64,000 nucleotides of DNA from Corinectria fuckeliana (GCA_019137255.1 WPDH01000238.1:1-64000), one strand, 5' to 3'; shown: positions 45,678-57,541, counted from the first letter of the stretch. Numbers and translations: made by a program. Notes: generated by a model from the letters alone, not told the origin.

Positions 45678-47335
45678 ATGATGCCAGACAGCGACAGTGA
45701 ATTTGGCTATGACTTCTCCATCGAGGAGGAAGACTTGCTCCTCCAGCTAGTTTCCAAGGATCCCACAACCCCCCGCCTTCCACCGCCGCCACCAGATCCG
45801 AAGCTGGCCGTGATAGATTCCGTCCCAGGAAGAACCGACCACTTCGTCAGCCAAGATGTCACAGATAAGCACAGGCTTGCTCCGACTTTCAGCGTGGCAG
45901 GCAACGAACTAGGGCGCCTCGTTGAGAGGAATCCGACACACACTCTCAATGTTCCAGAGCTGCCTCCCGGCTCAGCTGCCACGCTTGACGAGGACGTTTG
46001 CTATCCGGATCGTATGTTGCGATCTTGCAAAGAGGCTTCATCAGACTAACTGACCCAAAGTACTTAGTGAAGGGGGCTTTGTCGATGCTCGAGGCTGGCG
46101 TGCGCCCTGTGCAAGACAAACCGGGGTGCGATACTGTCGACGACGGCCGCTCTCCTCTACAAAGATTTCGATCGTACCCAAGAAAGCCGCTGACTGTCTC
46201 CGACCTCAACGCAGGAGCATGGTGTGAACTGCAGTACTGGTACACGCTGACACGACTACCTGGTGGCCGGAGAACCCGGACGCAAGCAATGCGACAGGGT
46301 TCTAAAGTCCACCAAAAGCTCGAGGATGAAGTCCACACCACCGTGAAGATCGACATAATGAGCAAGGAGGATGCATTTGGGCTGAAACTCTGGAACATGG
46401 TTCAAGGGTTGAGGACCTTACGAGAGACGGGCCTTACACGGGAGTTGGAGGTCTGGGGAATGGTTGACGAAAATGTTGTTAATGGCATCATCGACAGCGT
46501 CAGCTACGAGAACCCGAATCCCGAGTTTGAGGAGGAGCTTTCCAGCCAAGAGTCGCAGGGGAACCATCGCCAATCATCACTTACGGACTATTTCCCACCC
46601 AGTCAAGCGGAAAAAGTGTGCCATCCAGGGCCCAAGATCTATCTTGCCGACGTCAAGACTCGTGGATCTCTGGCTCCTGTGTCCAACGCCCAACTCCGAC
46701 CCGCCAAGATCCAGCTTCTCCTGTATCACCGATTTTTATCAGTCATGGCTGCAGGAGAACTGGACTTCTTAAAGGTCTTGAGACGGTACGGGCTGGACCC
46801 CGACGAGCCGTTCTCCGACACTTTCATGGCGCAAATTGGAGGCTTACATGACGAAATATTCGTCGACGCCCCTTCGAGCTCAGAGGTAGACACCCTCCCT
46901 ACCAAATCTAAGCAAGGAAATGTGCCTTCTGAGTCCGAGAAGAGTGCAAGCTTGGCAGAGCCTGACCTACTCAAGTACCGAACATTGAGAGAATTGCTCC
47001 CTTTCGTGCAGCAAGAGTTGGCGGATACATTTCCTCATGGAGAGCATTCTCTTGGGCACATGCTCCGAGTCCAGTACCTCCACCGCAGCGATGGTCGGGA
47101 AATCGACCAGCATGACTTTCCGGTGTCTCGCCAGGCATTGGACGCCTACCTGTCCAAGTATATGACATGGTGGCGCGGGGAACGAAAAGCGAGAGGCGTC
47201 GAAATAGAGGAAGCGTTTAAATGTCAGACATGTGAATTTGTCTCGGATTGCTCGTGGCGTCAGGGTTTGGACGACGATCGTGTACGGAAAGCTCAGCAGA
47301 GGATGCGAGCAGCGCAACGAGTTAACGCAAAGTGA
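45678..47335 (+). CDS. EXO5: Exonuclease V (EXO5/DEM1 family, Fe-S single-strand DNA exonuclease)
   Basis: Exons 45678-46011 and 46068-47335 (533 aa); a second ATG at 45681 is adjacent. The protein has the RecB-like nuclease core: GSKVHQKLEDEV, GIIDSV with an acidic metal ligand, and YLADVKTRG, the D-x-K motif. Four Cys suited to the [4Fe-4S] cluster of this family are present: one in WCELQYWYTL and three in CQTCEFVSDC near the C-terminus. The conserved family block SPLQRFRSYPRKPLTVSDL precedes it. Family members degrade single-stranded DNA, in mitochondria in yeast and in nuclear repair in animals. No clear presequence is visible from this start, so the location is uncertain. Confidence 0.92.
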
Positions 47336-49030
47336 TTAGTTTCGGTAAACGGACGAATTATGAAGCAGCAGCAAGGCCTCAGAGGGGACTGGCTTTCCGT
47401 GCTTCAAATGACGGGACATGACGTGTCTACACAATTAGTGAACAGGCCGCATCAGTTCAATCAGATGCATGTCGGCCATAGTATTGACTGCTTTCTCACC
47501 ACAAGTTCTCACCAAAGCGAAGGGTGCATGGTGGCTCGCCAAGCCAGCGAATTGCATGCGCTGGGCAATGACCACAACGGACCAAGTGTGGTCGCTTCGC
47601 ATCTGCGGAGGATGGTGGCTCTACTTCGTGCTGATCCGGGAGGCGCAGAGAGCCCATTTCCTACAGCCTGGTAGTCGGTCAAGAGATCCTGCCCAAGCGA
47701 TACGATGTGAGCAAGGATATCTCCGACGGCGACGGCTTCTCGCTAGTTGGACAAGGGGACTTGGCGTCTTTTCCTACACACACGGGCTTTGCTGCAGGGC
47801 AACCAGGGAGCCCTGATTCCATACTTACGGACCGACTAGCCTGGAACCCGGCCCAAAACCCCGTCCAGATATGCAGAACGGCTAAGCGCTACACTAAACT
47901 CGCTACTTTGATGCGTTTCGGTGGCACTGGCTGCTGACTACTACCCATCCAAGTCAGCCTACTCGCCTTCAAGAGGTTGCGCTTAAGTGACCGGATCCGG
48001 AGCTTCTGCATCGGCTCCCGCCAACTGAATGGCGCCGTGCGAAACGGCCTGCAACTCTACATGGATAATTGAGGGGGTGGTGATCGGCGGCGCAAGCTGT
48101 TCCTTTTCAAACCACCCATTGGATCCTTTCCACCAGTAAGGTTTCCTCCTACTACTTCAGCCGGCGGCCGCTCGAAGATGGAGCCAATTGTGTTGTGCCT
48201 CGTCCCTATCAGAGCACGGCGGGGGTTTCCTCGGGGTTCCCCCACTCCAGCATGGACCGACTATTGGTACGAACAGAGGTTGCGAATGTCGACGTTCAGT
48301 GGTATCATTCGTCGAATACGCAAGGGCCTCTGCATCTATGCGAGAGCCATGCGTTATCCGAATTACTGCTGCTGGAGCTCAATGCATTGTCGTACGAAAA
48401 TTAGTCCATCACGGCGTTGAATCGACCTTTGTCTTCATGTGAGTGGATATTCACGGCCGTTGGAGGCTGCTGCGCTAGCTTGGAGCTTGTTTGCATTAGC
48501 CTCGCAATAGTCAGCTTCATCGAGCTTTCATAAGCATCTCGTGTACGCAGGCAGGGTCTTTTCAGCGGGGGATTCCAGGTCGAAGGGTCTCGATTACGAA
48601 AATGGGGAACAGGGACTTATATGAGCTGAGCAGGGGAGTCCTGCTGAGTCTTCCCCCACGCTCTGCCTTAGATGCCCTGCACGTGCAAGACGACGGCGTT
48701 TGCTTGACATTGCTTGACAGGAGCAGGGATGCTAAATGGCGTCGCATCCTTGGCTTACTCGGCTTTCAAAGGCCATTAGACAGACGTGGGCTTGCTGACC
48801 AAATCGACGCTTCTGCAGGCCAGCCACTATCTCCGACCCAGACGGATGCCGTCTGCTAAGATCCACACATCCAACTGTGGCTTCGTGGTAATTAAGTAAT
48901 CCACGTTGGTAGAGGTACTGGCCGACAGACTCAAGTACATAAGATCATGTCATACACCGGCTCCGCACCCGGAGCGCTGGTCGACGATGATAGCCAGACG
49001 ACTCTCGATTCTCACCCGTGAACTGGCAAC
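47336..49030. other. Intergenic, no supported gene
   Basis: About 1.7 kb. An 85-codon ATG frame at 48602-48859 (plus) begins MGNRDLYELSRGVLLSLPPR, but has no recognised homology and no splice context, so I do not call it. The 3' end must include the promoter of the Zn2Cys6 gene. Confidence 0.55.
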
Positions 49031-51112
49031 ATGTCGAGCGATGTGATCAACTTCAACAAGCCGTGCAGCGCCTGCCGCCGCCGCAAGGTTCGCTGCGACA
49101 AGGCTCAACCCTGCAACAACTGCATCCGGCACAGAGTCTCTTGCGTCTATGAAGCCCCGCGAGAGTCTGTTGCGAGCCAGCAGGTGCTCCAAGACCGAGT
49201 GGAGCGCCTGGAACGTATGGTGGAGGATCTGACTGCCTTCTCTCTATCAAATCTGTCAAGTCATGGAGCACAGCATAATCGGAGCAACTCCTCATCTGCG
49301 AACAGCCCGTTCAGCAGCTTCGACGACTACATAGACGTCCCCGCCGACGCGAGCAGCCAAGTCTTCGGCACCGGCAACTCTTACCACATGAGACCGGATT
49401 CTTGGATGAATCTTGACCATCTCGGCTATTCGCCTCATCATCTTCTCAACATGTACTCTGAAGATGACGCCGAGGAGCGACCCGTGTGGGCCCTGTCTCT
49501 CTCTCACCCGCGGCCCAAGGACTTGTCTCATTTCCACCTTCCTGTCTACAAGGAGGATACCATGTTCAGGATGTTCTTCGAGTCTGTCGAGCCCTTCATC
49601 CGGATCAATCACCAGGGCCATTTCTGGCAGCTGGTTAGCGAGTTTCGCCAGGGGACCTGTGCCTCTGGTCGAGAAGCAGAGTCGCTCATGTTTGCCACGC
49701 AATATTTCACCGCGTCGGTGCTTCCAGCGACTGTAATCCAGGAGAAGCTGGGTCTCGTCAAGTCAGACCTGACCCGCCACCTCCAGAAGGCGACAGAGCT
49801 TGCGTTCGACCAGGCGAATGTCATGAGGAGCCGGAGTACTGTGTTGTTCAATGCTCTCCTGTATTACATTGTGAGTTGAGTTACCTCTTCAATTAAGCCC
49901 ACACTGACAGATGAAAGACTTGTCAATTCCATATTGGTAACTGTGAGGCAGGTTCCACTCTACTTGGCCTGGCCAGCAGCATCGCCAGGCGGATTGGAAT
50001 GCACCGAGACCCAGCTTATTACGGCTACACCGCATGGTGCGTCGAGATGAGACGGCGGATCTGGGGGCATCTCGCCGCTCTGGATGCGCAGTCGTGTAAT
50101 GCGGACGGGTCTGAATCGGTCTTGATGTCTGTAAGTGATGTCCAGCGTTCCATCAACGTCAACGACGCCGAGTGGAAACCCTCTCGCTTCGCGGGAGGCG
50201 ACCCTGGACCCCGAGATCGCGAAGGGTTCAGCGACGCAGCCACAGCCTTGATCAGGCGGGAGATCTGCAGGACGAGCCACAATGTCTCAGAAGCCCGGAA
50301 AACAGCGGCAAACTGCCGTGGCCTGGTCACCATTGTTGAAGAAGCGACAAAGTATGTCCAGCTCAAGTTTCTCCACCACTTCGACGGCTTGGATCCCATG
50401 CACAATGTCATTACGAAATGGTACAACGCTATGAGCAAGGCCTTGACTGTTTCGGTTCTATACCTGCATGCATCGCCCTCACGACCAAAGCTTCAATGCC
50501 ATACGTTTGAGCAACTGCAGGGCCGGTAAGTACACTTCTTGACGTTGGTCAACTCTAAGTGCTCACATCAATAGGCTCTACGACGACTGTTTAGCCTGTC
50601 TCGAAGAATTCTCGCAAGGAGAAAAGGCGGCGACAAAGTACCATTGGCAATGGGCCTTCCGATGGCCAATGCCTCTCCATGTCATCGCCGGGCTGCTCTC
50701 CGGCATGTCCCACCTGCCAGACCATCGAGATACAGACCGGGCATGGGAGCAGATTGACGCTGCTTTTCGGCGGTACAACAACGACGATATATCCATGGCC
50801 AAGGTGCCCTCGTGGCACTCGATTGAGACGCTATGCGATCAGGCAATGGTCCAGCACCCGGGCCAGAAGCACGAAGGTCGCTCGTACACCAAGCGCACGC
50901 ACACGTCGAGGTCGGTCGGAGGGGCGGAGCTACACAAGTTTGTCGACATGCCTTACGGGGGAGTCTACGGGATTGAGATTTGTGATGAGAGTCTTAGGAA
51001 GCAGGAGATGGCTTCGGCTGAAGCGATCGGGTTGGGCTTTTCGGACACGGAGATTGATGCAGTCTTTTTCAACGTGAATGGGGATGATGATTTTTTGTCT
51101 ATTGGTATCTAA
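49031..51112 (+). CDS. Zn2Cys6 transcription factor with fungal-specific regulatory domain
   Basis: Exons 49031-49870, 49918-50525 and 50575-51112 (661 aa). The N-terminal binuclear zinc cluster reads CSACRRRKVRCDKAQPC then CIRHRVSC (C-x2-C-x6-C-x6-C-x2-C-x6-C), followed by a short heptad-like linker (LQDRVERLERMVEDL) suitable for dimerisation. The middle domain carries STLLGLASSIARRIGMHRD and CVEMRRRIWGHLAALDAQ, hallmarks of the fungal-specific domain PF04082. The first acceptor is AAAG at 49917; the nearby CAG would lead to an early stop. It is nuclear and binds CGG-type half sites by family rule. It lies tail-to-tail, 208 bp away, with the old-yellow-enzyme gene, a plausible target. Confidence 0.9.
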
Positions 51113-51320
51113 CTACAGGCCGAAAAAGGCCATGAGTTAGTGGTATACTCGCTTGACATGGCATTTGATAACAGATATCCTATTTCCATCTTTCTCGACC
51201 TCGTCGATTGTCTACGGATAAAGCTCAGTGCTTTCTATGCCGGTGAGTGCGGGTCATGCCGAAGCCCCATCCATCTGTCGCAGTCAGTGAACACACTCTT
51301 CCTAGAGATCGCGGGATTCA

Positions 51321-52349
51321 TCAAGTATACTTACATTGCGCCGCAACATGGATGTCAACGTCCAGCTCGTCAGCCCAGTGCCAGACCAAGTTCGGGTCCT
51401 TGAGGAACTCCCGGCCGACCAAGACGGCGTCGACGGAGCCGTCGCTAAGGTAGCCCTGAGCCTGCTTTCCGGACGTGATGTTGCCCACGGCGCTGACGAA
51501 TGCCGGGGTCCCCGCGACGGCCTTCTTCACGGCCGCGGCGTACGGAACCTGGTAGCCGGGGCCGGCGGTGATCTTCTGACGGTGGTCGAGCCCGCCGCCG
51601 GAGATGTCGAGGAAGTCGACGCCCCGGCCGGCGAGGATGCGCGCCAGCCGGCCGGCCTCGTCGATGTGCCACTGCGGCAGCGACGGGTCGAAGTCGAGGT
51701 AGTCGGTGCCGGGCATGCGGACCAGGAGGGGGAAGTCGGCGGGGACGACGGCCCTCGTGAGGTCCACGATCTCGAGCAGCAGCCGGGTGCGGTTCTCGAA
51801 CGACCCGCCGTACTCGTCGGTGCGCTGGTTGGAGGCCGGCGAGAGGAACGAGTTGATGAGGTAGCCGTGGGCGGCGTGGACTTCGATGGCCTGCGGGGGG
51901 TTTAGTTGCTGTGGAACTGTGTGTGTTTTTGGAGTTGGAGCTTACATCGAACCCGACTTGCAGGGCTCTCTTGACTGCGGCGACCCAGTCTTGCTTGAAC
52001 TTGTTGATATCGTCCTTGGTCATCGCTCTCGGCACAATAGTTTCGTCGCTGAAGGGGATGGCACTCGGCGCAACCACACGATCCGGCCAGCCATCAGCCT
52101 AAAGGCTCACCTCGTCAGCTTGCCAACTCCCAACACCCATTCCACATTCCATCATCCGCAGATGCCCCGGGGGACTTTCCTCACCTCCTCGACGGCAACA
52201 GCCTTGCGGTCCAGCCACGGAGCCACGGTGCTCGCCTTGCGCCCGGCATGCCCCATCTGGATGGCCATCCTGCTGTTCTGGCTGTGGGCGAAGTCGACGA
52301 TCTCCTTGAGGGGGCCCATCTGGCCGTCCTCCCAGACGCCGGCGTCCTG

Positions 52350-52380
<31 letters not shown>

Positions 52381-52802
52381 TGGACCTCGGTGACGACGAG
52401 GGCCGGGCCGCGGGCGGCGAAGCTGCCGAGATGCTGCCTGTGCCACGGGGTCAAGTAGCCGTTCTTGGCCGAGTACCTAGGGGCAAGTCGTTTCAGTAGG
52501 TGAATGGAGGTTGGAAGGGGGGGCGCAGTTGTTGGCTACGAACTGGCACATGGGGGAGACGATGATGCGGTTGTGCAGCGTCAGGCCCCTGAGTTTGAGC
52601 GGCGAGAAGATGCTGTGCTCGGGCTGGACGTCCCAGGGTGTTCCTGCGGGAGGGTCTTGGACGGGCGTGTAGAAGGGGGCCTAGAGAGTCGGAGGGATCA
52701 GCATTTTGAAAGGGCTGTTGATGGTGTGGAAATGGGGGGTATCGTTACATCTTTGGCAGCGGTGTTGACGATGACCTTGCGAGTTTCTTGAGATTGCGCC
52801 AT
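51321..52802 (-). CDS. NADH:flavin oxidoreductase, old yellow enzyme family (YqjM class)
   Basis: Five exons: 52802-52749, 52680-52544, 52476-52185, 52098-51946 and 51890-51321 (401 aa). It is a TIM-barrel FMN enzyme: FSPLKLRGLTLHNRIIVSPMC near the N-terminus with the Cys of YqjM-type enzymes, then QMGHAGRK and EVHAAHGYLINSFLSPASN with the paired His-x2-His substrate ligands. YGGSFENRTR and DAVLVGREFLKDPN follow in the phosphate-binding region. Such enzymes reduce activated C=C bonds in enals, enones or nitro compounds using NAD(P)H. It is predicted cytosolic. It converges on the Zn2Cys6 gene. Three of the four introns follow phase-0 codons, and intron sizes are 67, 68, 86 and 55 bp. Confidence 0.92.
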
Positions 52803-53902
52803 GGTGACGAGGAAAAGCGGTTGGCCTGGGAGTATTTCATGCGTCGAGCTCGTGTCGTAGGTGAGTTTACAGTCTCGATGGTCTGAGCAGTTTCAATCTG
52901 GAAGGAGAAGGAAAGCTTTATTATAGTCTACACGTCCCATGCTTGCTCCAAATCATGCGATGTTCGAGTCCCGGTCCTACGCTTCAACCCCGCGGTTACA
53001 ACGGAGGACATGCGTTCAGCACGACGTTGCGCTCGCCGAATCCGCGCCGACTTTTCCGCTCTCAGCCAGCCAAGCCGGGGGATTGGTTCCTGGCCGGTGG
53101 CGCTGCCATGCGGAGTTGGGATCAGTCAGCCAGGTTGCCAGGCAAGTCAAGCAAGGTAAGGCGCAGATGCAGATGCAGATGCAGATGCAGATGTAGGTGT
53201 GGGTGTCATAGTCGCGAAGTCGCGAGGGCCGACCTGCGTCTTGACTTGACTTGGACGGAGGAGGAGGCTTTTCGTCGGCGGTTCGGGGAGCGGCACGGCA
53301 TGTGCGGCATGCATTGTATTGTTGCGGCGCGTTGCGGCATCTGCCGTAGGCTTATCTACGGCATTGCCGACAGCCTCCTTTGACTACGTGGGGGATTCCA
53401 AAGCCCAATTGCCAAGTGTCGGCCGATCGTGCATAGGGCTACCGGTGAGCTCTTTCAGCCGCTAGGTGTGGCCTACGTCATGGGGCGGCCAGTGGTGATG
53501 GTGCTGGTTTATCCATATTGGCAGGCCGTGGATATCTCGGGCTTCTGGAGTTCCTGGGGAAGGTCCTGAAGTGCATTTATGTGCGAGGATGCCCTGGTCA
53601 ACGGTAGTCCTCGGCGGGCATATATGCTCTCATAGCTGGCACTGCTAGTATATTGGCTGAGTGTGGTATCGCCAATGTATTCTCAAAACTGAGCGATAAA
53701 GTAAGAAACGAATCTATGGTATTCTTACATCGATTATATGATGCTTTCGTGTCCTTGTAACGTGATTGAAGGATGAAATTAGCTAAGCCCTCGTGTAACA
53801 CGCAACACCCAACCACGCTAACCTGCCTGGAGAATCAACAACACCCTTATCTGTACTTCGCTTCAACACGCTCACTCGACTTCGCTACATTGCATCTCGA
53901 CT
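52803..53902. other. Divergent intergenic region with short repeats
   Basis: About 1.1 kb between the reductase (minus) and the copper ATPase (plus). It contains a perfect (GCAGAT)5 tract and several gcggcatg-like words near 53295-53345. No gene is seen. Confidence 0.6.
53163..53192 (+). repeat. (GCAGAT)5 hexanucleotide tandem repeat
   Basis: Five perfect tandem copies of GCAGAT lie about 360 bp upstream of the reductase gene and 710 bp upstream of the copper ATPase. Confidence 0.92.
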
Positions 53903-56900
53903 ATGGGCCGCGACTGTTGTGGACCATCGGTGCAGCCGTCTGAGCCGATCCCGGTGCAACTTGAAGCTCAAGGCAGTTGTACCTCGGGCTGCTGCAGCCA
54001 CGAGTCTTGTGATGATGGCGGTGACACGGCTCCGCCCAAGACCGAGGAAGTCAACTTGCAGGACACCAACGAGAAGGATTATGATGGCTGTTGTGGCGCC
54101 AGTGACAGCGGACAAGGCAAGACCAGTGAGGACACTGCTGTCCCCGACTGCTGCCGTGGCAAACTGGCTCCTTGCTGCGATGCCTCCTGTCTTGACCGTT
54201 TGGCTCTGCGCGAATGTGAGAGGAACGGCCCAGCAGCTCAGTTCAACAGCCGTTCAAGTTGTAAGCCGCCATTGTCATCCCCAAGGCTTCTACAGTGGAA
54301 CGACCTGCTGACCTGTGCTCTAGCTACCAAATGCTGCTCTCAGCCTGCTTCCTCTTGTGCCGGGGCCGTAGACGGCATACCGTGCGGCCAGCATCGTCGT
54401 TCTGCACGCGACCGCTACGGTTCAACCCTCGAGGCCATCGGTTGTATTTGCCGCGCTCTCTTGGCTCTTGGTCTAGAGTCTTGCTGCGAGCCCCGAATGT
54501 GGTTCTCGGCGGACAGAAAGCGCTGCTCCAAGACGTCGTCCACACGATCTCTCCCGCGCTCTTCGGTTGACTCGTGCTGTTCTACGGGTTCTTGCACTAA
54601 GGGCATAGCTGCTAATAAAATCATGCACCGAAGAAAGGGGCTTGAGCGCAGCTCCAAGGATAACATCCAAGGTGAGCGGTGCTCCAAATCGTGCTGCGCA
54701 AAAACTTCGTTCGGAACTACATCGAAGCCACCACAAATTTCATGTTCCGACTCTTGCTGGGACGAAGATGGCGAGGCGCCCAAAGACCCTGCCCCCGTCG
54801 CATGCCCCGGGTCTTGCTGCAAAACTGCTAAACCTCACGGCGTCAAACCCGCCTCATCTCTTGGCTGTTCGGATCCTTGCTGCGAGACGAGGGAGCCTAG
54901 GCCGCTTGTAAAGAAGTGTTCTGGGTCTTGCTGTGGAACAACGAAGGGCAAAGATCCGGAAGAAGTTCCCGAGCCAGCCTGTGTCAGATCTTGTTGCACG
55001 AGGAAGATCGACGTTCCGGTTCGCCCTTGCTCCGAAGGCTGCTGTTCTTCCAAAAATGCGGCTACTGGCCTAGTAAAACAAGAAGGCTTGCTTCCTGCTA
55101 GTCAAGACTTGGAAAGCCAGGGCACTGGCAATGAGCGCGTTGTCCTTAGCATATCTGGGATGACATGCACTGGCTGCGAGACAAAGCTGAATCGAACGCT
55201 TGCCACAGTGCCTGCTGTCAAGGGTCTGAAAACAAGCCTGGTTCTGTCGAGAGCAGAGTTCAACATCGATCTGCGCCTTAATTCCGTCGATGAAGTTATC
55301 AAGCATCTGGAACGGACAACCGAGTTCAAGTGTCAGCGGATCACCAACAACGGAACAAGCATTGACATCATCGTTCCCGACGACCCATCCGACTTTGTCA
55401 ACCAGGAATGGCCAGCGGGAGTCACCGATATGCTCCCCATTGAGAATAATACGGTGCAGGTCTCCTTCGACCCTAAGATTGTCGGTGCCCGCGATCTTCT
55501 TGAGAAGACTTGGGCCGATCGCATTGAACTAGCTCCCCTTCGTGGTGACCCGTCACTTGAGGCTGGCAGCAAGCACGTCCGTCATGTCGGATATTTGACC
55601 CTTCTCTCGGCGGTCCTGACGATCCCTGTCCTGGTCATGGCATGGGCCCCGATCCCGGAAAGAGAAGTTGCCTATAGCTATGCTTCACTTGCGCTGGCTA
55701 CCGTCGTTCAAACTGTCGTTGCAGGCCCGTTCTACCCCAAGGCCATCAAGGCTCTCGTCTTCTCCATAGTTATTGAAATGGATCTCTTGATTGTACTTAG
55801 CACCACTGCGGCGTACATCTTCTCAATTGTCTCATTCGGTCATTTTATTGCAGGAAAGCCACTCTCAACTGGGCAATTCTTCGAAACGAGCACCCTCCTC
55901 GTCACTCTGATCATGGTTGGCCGCTACGTTGCTGCACTTGCCCGCCAGAGAGCTGTCGAGTCCATTTCGATCCAATCTCTCCAGGCCCTGACTGCTGTTC
56001 TAGTGGATGAAGACGATGGCTCGGCCCGAGAGATTGACGCCCGACTTCTACAGTATGGCGATGTTTTTAAGGTTCTCCCAGACTCGAAGATCCCGACTGA
56101 TGGCACCGTTATGACGGGCTCTTCTGAAGTCAACGAATCTATGCTCACCGGAGAATCCAGACCTGTTGAGAAATACCCCAAGTCAACTGTGATTGCTGGG
56201 TCAATCAACGGGCCAGGCCTGCTGATCGTTCGTCTCACTCGCCTACCCAGCGACAACACCATCAATGCGATTACAGCCATGGTCGACGAAGCGAAGATTT
56301 CAAAGCCAAAGATGCAGGATCTCGCCGATCGGGTAGCGTCCTACTTTGTTCCAGCCGTGATGGCTTTGACCATTCTCACCTTCTGCATCTGGATTGCGGT
56401 GGGAGTGGCTGTCCGGAACCAGAGCGGATCTCAAGCAACCGTTCAGGCCATCACCTATGCTATTACCGTACTCATTGTGTCTTGTCCTTGCGCAATTGGG
56501 CTTGCTGTGCCAATGGTCATTGTGATCGCCAGTGGTGTAGCAGCAGAATGTGGTGTCATCTTCAAGTCTGCGGATGCGATTGAGGTCGCGTACAAGGCTT
56601 CGCATGTCGTCTTTGATAAGACAGGAACTTTGACTCGTGGCAATCTCGCAGTAGTTGCAGAGAGTTCCACTACAGCCGATGAGACTTCTTTGTCTCTGCT
56701 TCTAGGTCTGGTAGGAGATAGTCGACACCCGGTTTCTGTCGCTGTCGCTACACACCTCAAAAGCAAAGGAGTCCAAGCAACTGTTGTACCTGAGCCCAAA
56801 AGTCTGACGGGTCGCGGCATCGAAACAACCGCAGCCGGTCAAACCCTGAAGGCTGGAAATTCTCGTTGGTTGAACCTGTCCTCCCACGCCATTGTCCAGC

Positions 56901-57541
56901 CGCTCCTCGCGCAACGCTATACTGTCTTCTGCTTCACGATCAACGATGCTCTTACAGCTGTATACGGTCTCGAGGATGACGTCCGAGCCGACTCCGTCGA
57001 AACCATCTCAGCTCTGCAAGACCTTGGCGTCACTGTCCACATGATATCTGGCGATGACGAGGGCGCTGTTCAAAGCGTGGCCGCGGTGCTTAGAATTCCC
57101 GACGAAAACGTCCGATCCCGAAGCTCCCCTGCCGACAAGAAGGACTACATCCAGAGCCTCCTCGGCGACGTGAAAGATGGCAAGAAGCCAGTCGTCATCT
57201 TCTGTGGCGACGGCACCAACGACGCCGTGGCCCTCGCCCAAGCCACCATCGGCGTCCACGTGAACGAAGGCACGGCCGTGGCACAGTCCGCCGCCGACGT
57301 CGTGCTCATGCGACCAGCCCTCTCCGGCATTCTCACCATGATGAAGGTCAGCAAGGCGTCGGTCGCCCGCATCAAGTTCAACTTTGCGTGGAGCTTCGTC
57401 TACAACGTCCTTGCGGTCCTCCTAGCCGCCGGGGCGTTTGTACAGGCCAGGATCCCTCCAGAGTATGCGGGACTGGGCGAGCTGGTCAGCGTGCTGCCGG
57501 TCATTGCAGCCGCGGTGCTTTTGCGCTGGTCCAAGTTCTAG
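53903..57541 (+). CDS. Copper-transporting P1B-type ATPase with Cys-rich N-terminus (CrpA/CRP1-like)
   Basis: One long frame of 1212 codons, with a very likely 63 bp in-frame intron at 54261-54323 (GTAAGC donor, CTGAC branch, CTAG acceptor); spliced length 1191 aa. Residues 1-400 are packed with CC and C-x3-CC clusters (CPGSCC, CSDPCC, CSGSCC, CVRSCC, CSEGCC), metallothionein-like. One heavy-metal-associated domain follows (LSISGMTCTGCETKLNRTL). The pump shows LTGES, the membrane metal site CPCAIGLAVPM, the phosphorylation site DKTGTLT (Asp about 884 in the spliced form), SRHPVSVAV with the P1B His-Pro, and CGDGTNDAVALAQ. It should export or compartmentalise Cu(I), giving copper tolerance. 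The Cys-rich arm probably buffers or senses metal. Confidence 0.93.
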   Translation: MGRDCCGPSVQPSEPIPVQLEAQGSCTSGCCSHESCDDGGDTAPPKTEEVNLQDTNEKDYDGCCGASDSGQGKTSEDTAVPDCCRGKLAPCCDASCLDRLALRECERNGPAAQFNSRSSCKPPLSSPRLLQWNDLLTCALATKCCSQPASSCAGAVDGIPCGQHRRSARDRYGSTLEAIGCICRALLALGLESCCEPRMWFSADRKRCSKTSSTRSLPRSSVDSCCSTGSCTKGIAANKIMHRRKGLERSSKDNIQGERCSKSCCAKTSFGTTSKPPQISCSDSCWDEDGEAPKDPAPVACPGSCCKTAKPHGVKPASSLGCSDPCCETREPRPLVKKCSGSCCGTTKGKDPEEVPEPACVRSCCTRKIDVPVRPCSEGCCSSKNAATGLVKQEGLLPASQDLESQGTGNERVVLSISGMTCTGCETKLNRTLATVPAVKGLKTSLVLSRAEFNIDLRLNSVDEVIKHLERTTEFKCQRITNNGTSIDIIVPDDPSDFVNQEWPAGVTDMLPIENNTVQVSFDPKIVGARDLLEKTWADRIELAPLRGDPSLEAGSKHVRHVGYLTLLSAVLTIPVLVMAWAPIPEREVAYSYASLALATVVQTVVAGPFYPKAIKALVFSIVIEMDLLIVLSTTAAYIFSIVSFGHFIAGKPLSTGQFFETSTLLVTLIMVGRYVAALARQRAVESISIQSLQALTAVLVDEDDGSAREIDARLLQYGDVFKVLPDSKIPTDGTVMTGSSEVNESMLTGESRPVEKYPKSTVIAGSINGPGLLIVRLTRLPSDNTINAITAMVDEAKISKPKMQDLADRVASYFVPAVMALTILTFCIWIAVGVAVRNQSGSQATVQAITYAITVLIVSCPCAIGLAVPMVIVIASGVAAECGVIFKSADAIEVAYKASHVVFDKTGTLTRGNLAVVAESSTTADETSLSLLLGLVGDSRHPVSVAVATHLKSKGVQATVVPEPKSLTGRGIETTAAGQTLKAGNSRWLNLSSHAIVQPLLAQRYTVFCFTINDALTAVYGLEDDVRADSVETISALQDLGVTVHMISGDDEGAVQSVAAVLRIPDENVRSRSSPADKKDYIQSLLGDVKDGKKPVVIFCGDGTNDAVALAQATIGVHVNEGTAVAQSAADVVLMRPALSGILTMMKVSKASVARIKFNFAWSFVYNVLAVLLAAGAFVQARIPPEYAGLGELVSVLPVIAAAVLLRWSKF

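Noticed and set aside
48602..48859. An 85-codon ATG frame upstream of the Zn2Cys6 gene
   Set aside because: There is no homology that I recognise and no supporting context; a frame of this length is expected by chance in GC-rich DNA.
49911..49917. Use of the CAG acceptor at 49910 for the first intron of the Zn2Cys6 gene
   Set aside because: It would lead to a stop ten codons later. The AAAG seven bases downstream restores the conserved regulatory-domain frame.
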